From CALCKU01 sp964654665 (GTDB taxonomy: Bacteria; Pseudomonadota; Alphaproteobacteria; Caulobacterales; Maricaulaceae), in NCBI GenBank assembly GCA_964654665.1, contig CAZZKV010000007.1, forward strand, positions 1-64,000: DNA of 64,000 nucleotides, given 5' to 3'. A program made the position numbers and the translations under genes. The notes under the pieces are model-generated. The model saw only the letters and a program-made list of their open reading frames with translations. It did not search any database and was not told the DNA's origin. The first letter of the stretch is position 1; each line of letters starts with the position of its first letter. Below, in pieces: positions 18,671 to 27,309 of the stretch.

Positions 18671-19219
18671 TTGTTGAAATCAATTTCTCATATCACTTTG
18701 AAACATATCTTTTTTCTCATGTTGGGTTTTGCTTTTTTAACAGGATCGGCTGTTGCCAATCATGATAGCGAGTTGGAACTCTATCCGGAGGATGCTTCGG
18801 ATGCATGTGTTCCGGGCCGTTTGCAGGTCCGCGCGACTGTCAATCATGTGACCCATCAGGGCATTATGAAATTGGAACTTTATGCCGAAGAAGACGATTT
18901 TCTTGAGAAAAAAGGCCGATTACGGAAGGTTCGCGTAGAAGCTTTGGACGGGCCGCAATTGATTTGTATCGACGTTCCATCACCCGGAATATATGCGATT
19001 GCCGGATATCATGACAAAGATGGTGATCGAAAATTGGATAAAAAATGGGATTTCACACCAAAAGAGCCATATGGCCTATCAAACAACCCGAAAATTAAGA
19101 AGCGGCGCTTTCCAAAATTTTCTGAATCAGCCTTTCCTGTGTCTGAAAGTGGGGCCGATATAATTATCAATCTTGTTGACCTGCGAAAATCGAAGGATAA
19201 AAACAACAGGAAAAAGTAA
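18671..19219 (+). CDS. DUF2141 family secreted protein
   Basis: About 182 residues starting at one of two adjacent TTG codons (18671 or 18674; AAGGGA lies 5-8 nt upstream). A signal peptide ends near the GSAVA-NHD junction (about residue 29). The core has the DUF2141 hallmark GIYAIAGYHDKDGDRKLD, then KEPYGLSNN, and the tail is very rich in Lys/Arg. DUF2141 proteins are exported beta-rich proteins with no assigned function. It is first in the plus-strand lipid operon, which suggests a periplasmic or outer-membrane role with the lipid product, for instance binding or transport; that is inference. Confidence 0.8.
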   Translation: MLKSISHITLKHIFFLMLGFAFLTGSAVANHDSELELYPEDASDACVPGRLQVRATVNHVTHQGIMKLELYAEEDDFLEKKGRLRKVRVEALDGPQLICIDVPSPGIYAIAGYHDKDGDRKLDKKWDFTPKEPYGLSNNPKIKKRRFPKFSESAFPVSESGADIIINLVDLRKSKDKNNRKK

Positions 19220-19255
19220 TTTTGCTGGTCGCTATATGTGAACGGCTGAGGAAAT

Positions 19256-20404
19256 ATGTCGTCACAGCCCCTAATAGTTACGCCGGTTCGCTCTAAAGCT
19301 GACAGAAAAACTTTTCTGGATTTGCCGTATAGGCTCTATAAAGGAGAGGCGGCATGGCATCCTCCGCTTCGGTTTGAGCGCGCAGACCATCTTAATCCAG
19401 CTAAAAATCCATCCGCAGCATCCGTACAGCGAGAGCTTTTTATCGCGCGGCGCGGGGGTAAGCCTGTCGGACGGATAGCAGCACTCATTAATGCCGTCCA
19501 TATAGAACGGCATAATGATGGAGCCGGACATTTCGGGTTTTTTGATTGTGAAGCCAATGTTGAAACGGGTTTGGCCCTTTTAAAAACGGCCGAAGATTGG
19601 TTGCGGGTAAAGGGCTATATAAAAATAATTGGCCCGACATCGCACAGTGTTAACGAAGAAAGTGGATTGTTGGTTGATGGATTTGAATATCCCCCGATTT
19701 TGATGATGCCATATGGACGCGCCGATTACCAAGAGATGGTGGAACAGGCCGGTTATAAAAAAGCGATAGATTTACTGGCGTTTAAGGCTGAATTGGCTGC
19801 TGGATATCCACGCCCCAAGATGACCCAATCCATGGTGGCGATGAGCCATAAAGACCCGGCCATCAGTTTCCGTATATTAGATAAGTCGCGTTTTGAGGAT
19901 GAAGTCCGTTTGGCTATGCGTATTTTTAATGATGCATGGTCAGAAAATTGGGGATTTATTCCCTTCACGGATGAACAAATTGGCCATATGGCTGCGGAAT
20001 TAAAGCCGATCCTTTTTACCGAAGGATTCCGGATTGGCATGATTAACGGAGAGCCCGTCGCATTTATTGCTATGCTACCCAATGTGAATGAAGCCGCACG
20101 GGATTTAAATGGTAAGCTCTTACCGTTTGGTTGGGCAAAGTTGGTAACACGTCTTAAGGTGAGCGGGGTTAAAACCTCTCGGATACCGCTGATGGGCTTG
20201 CGCAAAGAATATCAAAATAGTCGGCAAGGGTTGGCGATTGTTGCCCGGTTATGCGAGGATGTTTTTGCGGCTGGCCGTGTAGCCGGATTTACGCATTGCG
20301 AATTATCTTGGATTTTAGAAACGAATAAGTCGATGATCCGCATATGCGAACAGGCGAGTGCAGTGCCATATAAGACCTATCGCATGTATGAGAAAGCACT
20401 ATAA
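19256..20404 (+). CDS. GNAT-fold acyltransferase, possibly a bacterial ceramide synthase-like enzyme
   Basis: 382 residues. The N-terminal half has features of the GNAT fold (ELFIARRGGKPVGRIAALIN is the beta4-beta5 core; FGFFDCE follows), with GPTSHSVNEESGLLVDGF in the middle. The C-terminal half is a second GNAT-like lobe. There is no signal peptide. The overall plan agrees with what I remember of the Caulobacter ceramide synthase bCerS, a GNAT-related N-acyltransferase unrelated to eukaryotic ceramide synthases, but I cannot align them here. Its stop overlaps the next start (TAATG), tying it to headgroup and export genes. Another N- or O-acyltransferase acting on the same lipid is the main alternative. 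Confidence 0.62.
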   Translation: MSSQPLIVTPVRSKADRKTFLDLPYRLYKGEAAWHPPLRFERADHLNPAKNPSAASVQRELFIARRGGKPVGRIAALINAVHIERHNDGAGHFGFFDCEANVETGLALLKTAEDWLRVKGYIKIIGPTSHSVNEESGLLVDGFEYPPILMMPYGRADYQEMVEQAGYKKAIDLLAFKAELAAGYPRPKMTQSMVAMSHKDPAISFRILDKSRFEDEVRLAMRIFNDAWSENWGFIPFTDEQIGHMAAELKPILFTEGFRIGMINGEPVAFIAMLPNVNEAARDLNGKLLPFGWAKLVTRLKVSGVKTSRIPLMGLRKEYQNSRQGLAIVARLCEDVFAAGRVAGFTHCELSWILETNKSMIRICEQASAVPYKTYRMYEKAL

Positions 20405-21156
20405 TGTCTACCTCTGTACTTATTTTGGCCGGACAGCGTGAAGGTGTGGTTGATCCACTTTGCGCCGAGGCCAATGTAGATAAAAAAGCTATTATACCGC
20501 TGAACGGGCGCCCTATGCTAGATTATGTATTGGACGCATTGGAGGCCTTTGGCTTAACACTCCCTTTTTATGTCAGCGGCTTTGGAGCGGCTTATGATAG
20601 ACGCTTAGCGCAAGCCCCTGAAAAGGCGGGGCCGGCTGATAGTGCTTTGGCTGCACTAGAGCATATACAAAAATTTCCGGTTTTATTGACAACAGCTGAT
20701 CATGCCTTGTTGAATTCGCAAATGCTGACCCATTTTATATCTGGCGCTAAAAGCAGCGGTGCAGATTTTTGCGTTGGTTTGGCGCAAAAAGAATGTATTC
20801 AGCCAGCTTATCCGCATGTAAAACGTACATATATAAAGTTTTCGGATATGTCCGTATCTGGGTGTAATCTTTTTTATATAGCGAATCAAACGGGTCTTGA
20901 GGCGATCCGGTTTTGGTCTGATGCACAGCATTTCCGTAAACACCCAATGCGGCTCGCGCGGCGTTTGGGTTTTTCAGTTTTCTGGCGTTATGCGACAGGC
21001 CGCTTATCCTGTATTGGGGCTTTTGATTATGTTTCCAAGCAGTTGAAAATAAACGTTAAACCGGTTTTTATTCCGATAGCTGAAGCCGCGATTGATGTTG
21101 ATAAGCCGTCGGACCGTATTTTGGTCGAAACGATATTAAAGGCGCGCGAGACATGA
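20404..21156 (+). CDS. MobA-like NTP transferase
   Basis: 250 residues with the Rossmann-like nucleotidyltransferase core: LILAGQREG at the start, DKKAIIPLNGRPMLDYV (nucleotide/metal loop) and LLTTADHAL as the acidic metal-binding strand. The first glycine loop is longer than in MobA or IspD, so it is a distinct subgroup. It should activate a phosphorylated polar headgroup with CTP (or another NTP) in the cytoplasm. It overlaps the previous gene by 1 nt and the flippase/phosphotransferase gene by 4 nt. That pairing resembles inositol-1-phosphate cytidylyltransferase working with a CDP-alcohol phosphotransferase, but the headgroup here is unknown. Confidence 0.78.
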   Translation: MSTSVLILAGQREGVVDPLCAEANVDKKAIIPLNGRPMLDYVLDALEAFGLTLPFYVSGFGAAYDRRLAQAPEKAGPADSALAALEHIQKFPVLLTTADHALLNSQMLTHFISGAKSSGADFCVGLAQKECIQPAYPHVKRTYIKFSDMSVSGCNLFYIANQTGLEAIRFWSDAQHFRKHPMRLARRLGFSVFWRYATGRLSCIGAFDYVSKQLKINVKPVFIPIAEAAIDVDKPSDRILVETILKARET

Positions 21157-23690
21157 GTATCGATTTGTCTACAGCATCGACTAAAACGGTTGGTCAGCGT
21201 ATAGCCGCTAATACAGGCCTAATGGTGGGAGCTAAGGTTCTTGGTGTTTTGATGGGTCTTTTGACACTTAAAATCGCAACCAATTCGCTCCAGCCCTTTG
21301 AATTCGGAACATTGGTTTTCTTGCATGGCTATATGTTATTTTTTTCTGAAGTGGGAACCTTTCAATCATGGCAATCGATTATTCGTTATGGGACGGATGA
21401 TGTAAAAGAAAGAAATCATCAACGACTGGCTGAACTGATTGGGTTCGGCATAAGGCTTGATGCAATTGCTGCTATTGTAGCCTATTCAGCCTCATTGGCT
21501 ATTTTCGGAATTATTGGGTATTTAGCTACATTTTTTCCGGGATTAGGGCCAGAAGCAGCAGTCAGTGGTGAAAAAGGATTTAGCGCAGCGAGCGTACAAA
21601 ATTATGCAGCACTTTATTGTCTTCTTGTTCTATTTCGCCAAAGGGGCGCATCAATTGGCATTTTCAGGCTGTTTGATAAGTTTCATGTTTTAGCCATTAA
21701 GGCGGTCATTATGCCCGTCGTGCGGTGCATCGGGGCTATTATCGCTGCGCTCAGCGGCGCAGGATTTGAAGGATTTTTATGGGCATGGTTTTTAGGCTCT
21801 TTGACTGCCTATATTTTTCTGCCAACCATGGCCATATTAGAACTTAAAAAGCGAGGCCTTTTAGGGGCCGTTATACGGGCAAGGGTCAATTTTTTACGGC
21901 CAAGAGCTTGTGGGCGCGTATGGCCATTTGTTTTTAAATCTAATATTGATTCGACACTATCTGCGGCTAATCTTCATCTCCCATTATTGTTAGTAACATT
22001 GGTGTTTGGACAGGTATGGGCCGGAATTTATAAGATCGCAGAAGAGGTCGCCAAACTGTTATCCGAAGGGTTTAGATTGCTTGATCAGGTGATTTATCCC
22101 GAATTAGCAAAAATGATCTCTAATGGCGAAGCTGATAAAATCTGGAAACTCGTATCGCGGGCTGCCGTAATGTTACTCAGTTTCGGCCTCTTTATTTCTG
22201 CAATATTTGTTTTTATTGGCCCGGCAATATTATGGTTATTAGCCTCCGAAGAATTCGTTGTCGCTGCACCATTAGCTTCGTTATTAGTACTGGCTGCGGC
22301 TTTATTAGCGACAGCAGCGCCGCTCTATCCGATATTTTATGCTGCGGATAAACCACATCGCGCGATTTATGCGCGCGGGGCTGGGGTCATGGTTTATATT
22401 ATTACCTTCTTTATTTTTGCCTTTACAATCGGGAAGATGGCGCCGGCTTGGGCTGCGATATTCGGGAATGCGACGGCCGTCATATTGGTTGTGTTCTTGG
22501 CGAAAAAGACCCTTAATAATGCAGTTGCTTTAGAGCAGGGTGCTCATGCGACGATGGATGAAAACATAGGCAGTGCAGACAGCTTTGTAGAGGCTCCATC
22601 CGTAAAATTAACGGGCAACGCAAAGGCGCGGATATGGGGTATGCCGCTCATAGAATGGCAAACGCGGCTTTTTAAGAAAAATGGAGCTATTCTCAATGGA
22701 GATAATCCGCAACGTATAATCATGGACCGGAAATGGGTGCTATCATCTACATTGGCCAAAGCTTTAGTCGGGACACGAGACACGGTTCTGGTTCAGGACG
22801 GCCATATTATTGCTATTCACGCAGATAATCCCGATGAAACTTTATTAGGACAGTCAGCGAATGCGGCCAGACACCCCATTAAAAGCCCTGAAGATTTAGC
22901 CGGTAGCTACGATAAGACATTGCGGAAAACCGAAACCCCCTATGCGCTGGATATTGAAACAACGAATATCGACAGTATCATGCGGCGACAATTTGCCAGT
23001 TCTTATAAAGGTATTACGGATTTCGTGACCAAATTTTTCTGGCCTATACCAGCCTATCATGTCACGCGCCTATGCGCGGTTATGCGCCTGACGCCGAATA
23101 TGGTCACAACTATCGGATTTGTTTTAATGTTAGCCGCACTTTACTGGTTTTGGCAAGGACAATGGTGGCTAGGGTTTGCGGCCGGTTGGGTCATGACATT
23201 TTTAGATACAGTAGATGGTAAATTAGCCCGGACGACTATGACCTATAGTTGGTGGGGCAATATTTATGACCATGGTATCGACTTAATCCATCCACCTTTT
23301 TGGTATTGGGCTTGGTTTATTGGACTTGGGGGTGTGTTCAGCTTGACGGCGGTCGGCAGTGACCCGCTGATGCTATCATTGGTTGCCATATTGGCAGGCT
23401 ATATCATTGACAGAATTATTGAAGGCATATTCATTGCTCAACATGGGTTCCATATTCATGTCTGGAAGCCGATAAATTCTGGGTTGCGCTTTATAACAGC
23501 GCGACGAAATCCCAATATGTTTATTTTCATGATTGGCATTGCGCTGATGACTATTTGGCCATCGGCGGCTATTTGGGGGTTTCATGCTGTTGCGATTTGG
23601 ACATGGATTTGTATTGGCTTTAATATTGGCGTTATTATTGTGGCTAGCGTTTGGCGCGGCCCTGTAACTTCATGGATGGACGGTGGATGA
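21153..23690 (+). CDS. Fusion: MATE/Wzx-like lipid flippase + degenerate NTP-transferase-like linker + CDP-alcohol phosphotransferase
   Basis: 845 residues in one uninterrupted frame. Residues about 15-460 form a polysaccharide/lipid flippase of the MVF/Wzx type with around 12 helices. Residues about 490-600 (ARIWGMPLIEWQTRL) look like a shortened NTP-transferase-like module. Residues about 640-845 form a CDP-alcohol phosphatidyltransferase with the complete motif D685-x2-D688-G-x2-A-R693-x8-G702-x3-D706-x3-D710. The enzyme part would join a CDP-activated partner to an alcohol or phosphate; the flippase part would move the product across the inner membrane. Overlaps of 4 nt on both sides show coupling. 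I know of no well-studied protein with this order. Confidence 0.88.
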   Translation: MSIDLSTASTKTVGQRIAANTGLMVGAKVLGVLMGLLTLKIATNSLQPFEFGTLVFLHGYMLFFSEVGTFQSWQSIIRYGTDDVKERNHQRLAELIGFGIRLDAIAAIVAYSASLAIFGIIGYLATFFPGLGPEAAVSGEKGFSAASVQNYAALYCLLVLFRQRGASIGIFRLFDKFHVLAIKAVIMPVVRCIGAIIAALSGAGFEGFLWAWFLGSLTAYIFLPTMAILELKKRGLLGAVIRARVNFLRPRACGRVWPFVFKSNIDSTLSAANLHLPLLLVTLVFGQVWAGIYKIAEEVAKLLSEGFRLLDQVIYPELAKMISNGEADKIWKLVSRAAVMLLSFGLFISAIFVFIGPAILWLLASEEFVVAAPLASLLVLAAALLATAAPLYPIFYAADKPHRAIYARGAGVMVYIITFFIFAFTIGKMAPAWAAIFGNATAVILVVFLAKKTLNNAVALEQGAHATMDENIGSADSFVEAPSVKLTGNAKARIWGMPLIEWQTRLFKKNGAILNGDNPQRIIMDRKWVLSSTLAKALVGTRDTVLVQDGHIIAIHADNPDETLLGQSANAARHPIKSPEDLAGSYDKTLRKTETPYALDIETTNIDSIMRRQFASSYKGITDFVTKFFWPIPAYHVTRLCAVMRLTPNMVTTIGFVLMLAALYWFWQGQWWLGFAAGWVMTFLDTVDGKLARTTMTYSWWGNIYDHGIDLIHPPFWYWAWFIGLGGVFSLTAVGSDPLMLSLVAILAGYIIDRIIEGIFIAQHGFHIHVWKPINSGLRFITARRNPNMFIFMIGIALMTIWPSAAIWGFHAVAIWTWICIGFNIGVIIVASVWRGPVTSWMDGG

Positions 23691-24364
23691 ATTCGCCCAA
23701 TATTGCTATATTTGATCTGGATTATACACTGACAAAACGGGGCACATGGGGTCGGTTTGTTATCAGTGTTATAAAATACCGCCCGTGGGTTTGGGTGCCA
23801 CTTGCCTTGTCAGCCGGCCTCAGACAAATCCTGTATAAAGCCGGTATTTTACCGCGTATTGCTGTGAAACAGGGCATGATGCGCTGGTCTATGAGAGGGT
23901 TAGATCGCGATGTCTTAACGCAACATGCCCAAAGGTTTGCCCAAAAAGAAGTTGCGAGTGGTTTGCGGTCTGGCGCTATTCGAACCCTCGAAAATCATCA
24001 AAAAGCGGGTGATCATATCTTGGTCGCAAGTGCTGCTGTTGATCTGATAGCGAGTGAAATTGCTGCATTACTGAATATTGACCATGTTATCGCAACGCGC
24101 ATTCACTGGAATGAAAAAGGTCAATTATCACGCGAATTTGCCTCTAATAATTGCTATGGAAAGGAAAAAGCAAAACGAATTCAAGAGTTTATCCGTAATA
24201 ATCCATCTTTGAAACATAGTCACACAGTTATCACTTTTTACTCAGATAGTCATTCTGACCTTGAAAGCTTTAAGCTTGCCGATGTAGGTGTCGCAGTAAA
24301 TCCGAATGCTAAGCTGCGCAAGATTGCAGCAATCCATGGCATAAAGATTGAAGATTGGAATTGA
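23687..24364 (+). CDS. HAD-IB phosphatase (SerB-like)
   Basis: 225 residues from ATG 23687, which overlaps the previous stop as ATGA; the longer in-frame start at 23651 lies inside that gene. HAD motif I is IFDLDYTLT, motif II the LVASAA stretch, motif III/IV FYSDSHSDLESF, followed by VAVNPNAKLRKIA, as in phosphoserine phosphatase-like HAD-IB enzymes. The cap helices are basic and contain bulky aromatics, suggesting a membrane-near substrate. In this operon it could remove phosphate from the lipid phosphate made by the CDP-alcohol phosphotransferase, as PgpP-type phosphatases do for phosphatidylglycerophosphate; that is inference. Confidence 0.85.
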   Translation: MNSPNIAIFDLDYTLTKRGTWGRFVISVIKYRPWVWVPLALSAGLRQILYKAGILPRIAVKQGMMRWSMRGLDRDVLTQHAQRFAQKEVASGLRSGAIRTLENHQKAGDHILVASAAVDLIASEIAALLNIDHVIATRIHWNEKGQLSREFASNNCYGKEKAKRIQEFIRNNPSLKHSHTVITFYSDSHSDLESFKLADVGVAVNPNAKLRKIAAIHGIKIEDWN

Positions 24365-24395
24365 TAGCCCTGAGGGGCGCAACGCTGGGGCTGTT

Positions 24396-25154
24396 ATGCA
24401 AGCCATTATTTTAAGTGCGGGACGCGGGTCGCGCCTATTACCATTGACGACGGACCTTCCAAAGTGCCTGCTGCCTATTGGCATGACAACCGTTTTGGGA
24501 ATGCAACTCGATACGCTGTTCAAACATGGTATAACCAAGGCGACTATAGTCACCGGGTTTAACGCGCATTTGGTCAAAGATGAATTGGATAACCGCCAGT
24601 CAGGCCCGCGCACAAAAACATTATATAATCCCTTTTTTCAAGTGGCGGATAATCTCGCGAGTTGCTGGATAGCCCGCAAGTCAATGAAAGAAGACTTTCT
24701 GTTGATTAATGGCGATACGCTCTTTAGTCCCAACGTCCTCGAAACTGTACTAAGCGCGCCCGTAAGCCCTATCGCGGTAACCATAGATCAAAAAGATCAA
24801 TATGATGGCGATGATATGAAGGTTACATTGGACGGTACGCGTCTGACGGCTATAGGTAAAACCCTCGCGCCTCAGGTTACACATGGCGAATCGATTGGCA
24901 TGTTGCGCTTTATGGGAGAGGGTACAAATATTTTCCGTAACCAGCTTAAGGCCCTTATGAAACATGAAGACGGCACAAAAAGCTGGTTTCTCAGTGCAAT
25001 CCATGATTTGGCTCAACACGACACGCCTATTGATACAATCAATATTAAAGGCAGTACATGGGCCGAACTTGATACGCCCGAGGATTATGAATTGTGCCGG
25101 TCGCTCTTTGGTAATAGCGAAATGGCCCGCAAAAGATTTGCCGTCGTTTCGTGA
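24396..25154 (+). CDS. Nucleotidyltransferase, sugar-phosphate/phosphocholine type (LicC-like)
   Basis: About 252 residues from ATG 24396, placed just before the core motif; the in-frame start at 24348 would overlap the phosphatase gene. AIILSAGRGSRLLPLT and LPKCLLPIG form the signature loop of NTP_transferase enzymes such as LicC (phosphocholine cytidylyltransferase) and sugar-1-phosphate nucleotidyltransferases. LLINGDTLF gives the metal-binding Asp, and WAELDTPEDYE the second acidic site. It is a second headgroup-activating enzyme beside the MobA-like protein at 20404, so the lipid may carry two activated units, or one enzyme may make the precursor used by the other. Confidence 0.82.
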   Translation: MQAIILSAGRGSRLLPLTTDLPKCLLPIGMTTVLGMQLDTLFKHGITKATIVTGFNAHLVKDELDNRQSGPRTKTLYNPFFQVADNLASCWIARKSMKEDFLLINGDTLFSPNVLETVLSAPVSPIAVTIDQKDQYDGDDMKVTLDGTRLTAIGKTLAPQVTHGESIGMLRFMGEGTNIFRNQLKALMKHEDGTKSWFLSAIHDLAQHDTPIDTINIKGSTWAELDTPEDYELCRSLFGNSEMARKRFAVVS

Positions 25155-25196
25155 GATGTGACTTGCGTAGGCGCAACTAACGCTTAAGACAGCCGT

Positions 25197-26405
25197 ATGA
25201 AATTACTAAACTCTATGATGACTCGCTTTGTCAAAGTGGGTCAATTGACTATTATTGACGTGGATGGACGCTCCCATATTCACGGCCCTGGCGGCGAGCC
25301 ATCGGCAACCATTCGCCTGACGGATAAAAAGCTATACAGGACTTTATTTTTAAATCCGGAACTAAAAGCCGGCGAAGCTTATATGGACGGGACATTGATT
25401 TGCGAGGCGGGTGGTATTCGCGGTCTGTTAGAGGTCTTTGCCCACAACCGTGATGGGTTGCGAGGGCATCCCGTTCAGAAAGTGTTGAAAAAGACACTGA
25501 AGAAGATCCGGAAATGGCATCAGCGCAATAAAACAACAGCGTCGCGGAAAAATGTGCAACATCATTATGATTTGTCTAATGATTTTTACCGGCTGTTTCT
25601 GGATGAAGACTTACAGTATAGCTGTGCCTATTGGCCTAAACGTGATATCACGCTTGAGCAGGCACAGGCGTTCAAGAAAGCCCATATTGCGTCTAAATTG
25701 AATTTAAAACCGGGTATGAAAGTCCTTGATATTGGCTGTGGGTGGGGCGGTATGGCGATATATATAGCCCAAACCTATGGATGCGATGTTGTTGGGGTTA
25801 CGCTATCGGATGAACAACATGCTATGGGCCGCAAGCGCGTAACAGAAGCCGAGCTTGATGGACGGGTTGATATTCGTATTCAAGATTACCGTCATATTGA
25901 CGAGCAATTTGATGCTATTGTTTCTGTGGGTATGTTTGAACATGTTGGCGTGGCGCATTACGGCGAATATTTTACCAAGATACATGAATTGCTGACAGAT
26001 GACGGATGTGCGCTCATTCATTCGATCGGCCGTAAAGGCGGGCCGGGGACAACCGGGGCTTGGATACGGAAATATATTTTTCCGGGGGGGTATTCCCCGG
26101 CTTTATCGGAAACATTTGCTGAAATTGAAAAAGCCAAGTTATGGACAACGGATTGCGAAATCTTGCGCTTGCATTATGCTTATACATTGGCGGAATGGGA
26201 TAAACGCTTTCAGGCTCGCCGGGGCGAAGCCGAAGCTATGTTTGATGCCCGGTTCTGCCGGATGTGGGAGTTTTACCTGATTATCAGCGAATTTTCTTTC
26301 CTATATGGCAATCACATGAATTTCCAAATCCAGCTTTCAAAATCCGTCGACGCCTTGCCAATCACACGAGACTATATGATAGACGGCGAGCGAAAAATAA
26401 GCTGA
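25197..26405 (+). CDS. Cyclopropane-fatty-acyl-phospholipid synthase family methyltransferase
   Basis: 402 residues. An N-terminal region of about 100 residues (lipid-docking part) is followed by the SAM-dependent core: NVQHHYDLSNDFYRLFLD, VLDIGCGWGG (SAM loop) and VGMFEHVG, then YIFPGGY and the HYAYTL catalytic region, all typical of Cfa. It would use S-adenosylmethionine to add a methylene bridge to an unsaturated acyl or long-chain-base chain. It starts 42 nt after the nucleotidyltransferase and is followed 10 nt later by a hydroxylase gene, so it reads as a lipid-tailoring step. A general stress Cfa is the plain alternative. Confidence 0.92.
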   Translation: MKLLNSMMTRFVKVGQLTIIDVDGRSHIHGPGGEPSATIRLTDKKLYRTLFLNPELKAGEAYMDGTLICEAGGIRGLLEVFAHNRDGLRGHPVQKVLKKTLKKIRKWHQRNKTTASRKNVQHHYDLSNDFYRLFLDEDLQYSCAYWPKRDITLEQAQAFKKAHIASKLNLKPGMKVLDIGCGWGGMAIYIAQTYGCDVVGVTLSDEQHAMGRKRVTEAELDGRVDIRIQDYRHIDEQFDAIVSVGMFEHVGVAHYGEYFTKIHELLTDDGCALIHSIGRKGGPGTTGAWIRKYIFPGGYSPALSETFAEIEKAKLWTTDCEILRLHYAYTLAEWDKRFQARRGEAEAMFDARFCRMWEFYLIISEFSFLYGNHMNFQIQLSKSVDALPITRDYMIDGERKIS

Positions 26406-26415
26406 GAATAATTTT

Positions 26416-27225
26416 ATGGCCTCTGCTGCTGAAAAACCAAAACGCTTGCAAAACCGGCGCCGGGCCTTTGTAAAACGCACGGGTAAAAAGCTGGTGCGCA
26501 AAATTGCCGCCTTTCAATCGGGGCAATCCAAGGTGCCTGACACGCCCAAAATCGATAATGCTCATTTTCCATTTTTGAAAGATTTTACTGATAATTGGCA
26601 GATTATTCAGGGCGAAGCGCGAGATGTTTTGGAATATCGCGATGATATTCCGGGGTTTCAGGACATTTCTCCGGATCAATATCGTCTTGCAACAGAAAAT
26701 AATTGGAAAACATTTGTTCTCTTTGGGTTTGGCCAACGCTTGGAGAAGAACGCGAGTTTGGCTCCGAAAACAGCAGATATTCTAGAAAAGGTACCCAATT
26801 TACAAACCGCTATGTTTTCTATTTTGGCCCCCGGTTATCATATTCCGGCGCATAAGGGCGTGACGAAAGGTATCTTGCGCTCGCATTTGGGGTTAATCAT
26901 TCCAAAAGAACGGGAAAAATGTCGCATTCGCGTTGATAATACAATTACAGAGTGGAAAGAGGGCGAAATATTTGTCTTTGATGATACTTATGAGCATGAA
27001 GTCTGGAATGATACGGATGAAGAACGGGTCATTTTGCTTTATGACTTTGATCGCCCGATGAAGTTTTGGGGCCGGTTTCTAAATTCTGCCTTTTTACAAG
27101 TCATGAAATTAACGGCCTTTTATCAGGATCCCAAGAAAAACCTTGCAGATGCTGAAGCGCGGCTTGAGGCCGCTATCCGGCGTAATGATGAAAATTTTGA
27201 AAAAATGAGCGAACCCGCCAAATAA
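26416..27225 (+). CDS. Aspartyl/asparaginyl beta-hydroxylase family, LpxO-like lipid hydroxylase
   Basis: 269 residues. After a very basic N-terminus comes the Fe(II)/2-oxoglutarate dioxygenase core: YHIPAHKGVTKG (H146), RSHLGLIIP (H157) and DDTYEHEVWNDTDEERV (H194), then LYDFDRP. These match the AspH/LpxO family. LpxO 2-hydroxylates an acyl chain of lipid A. As the last gene of the lipid operon it would probably 2-hydroxylate a fatty acyl chain of the locus product or lipid A. The basic N-terminus replaces the membrane helices I would expect in LpxO, so peripheral membrane binding is likely. Confidence 0.85.
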   Translation: MASAAEKPKRLQNRRRAFVKRTGKKLVRKIAAFQSGQSKVPDTPKIDNAHFPFLKDFTDNWQIIQGEARDVLEYRDDIPGFQDISPDQYRLATENNWKTFVLFGFGQRLEKNASLAPKTADILEKVPNLQTAMFSILAPGYHIPAHKGVTKGILRSHLGLIIPKEREKCRIRVDNTITEWKEGEIFVFDDTYEHEVWNDTDEERVILLYDFDRPMKFWGRFLNSAFLQVMKLTAFYQDPKKNLADAEARLEAAIRRNDENFEKMSEPAK

Positions 27226-27309
27226 GCGGCTCTCGGCTTTGTGATTTCATCCGAGCACAACCTTGTGTTAATGATTATTTGTAATAACGCGGAAAGATTG
27301 TAGAGGCTT

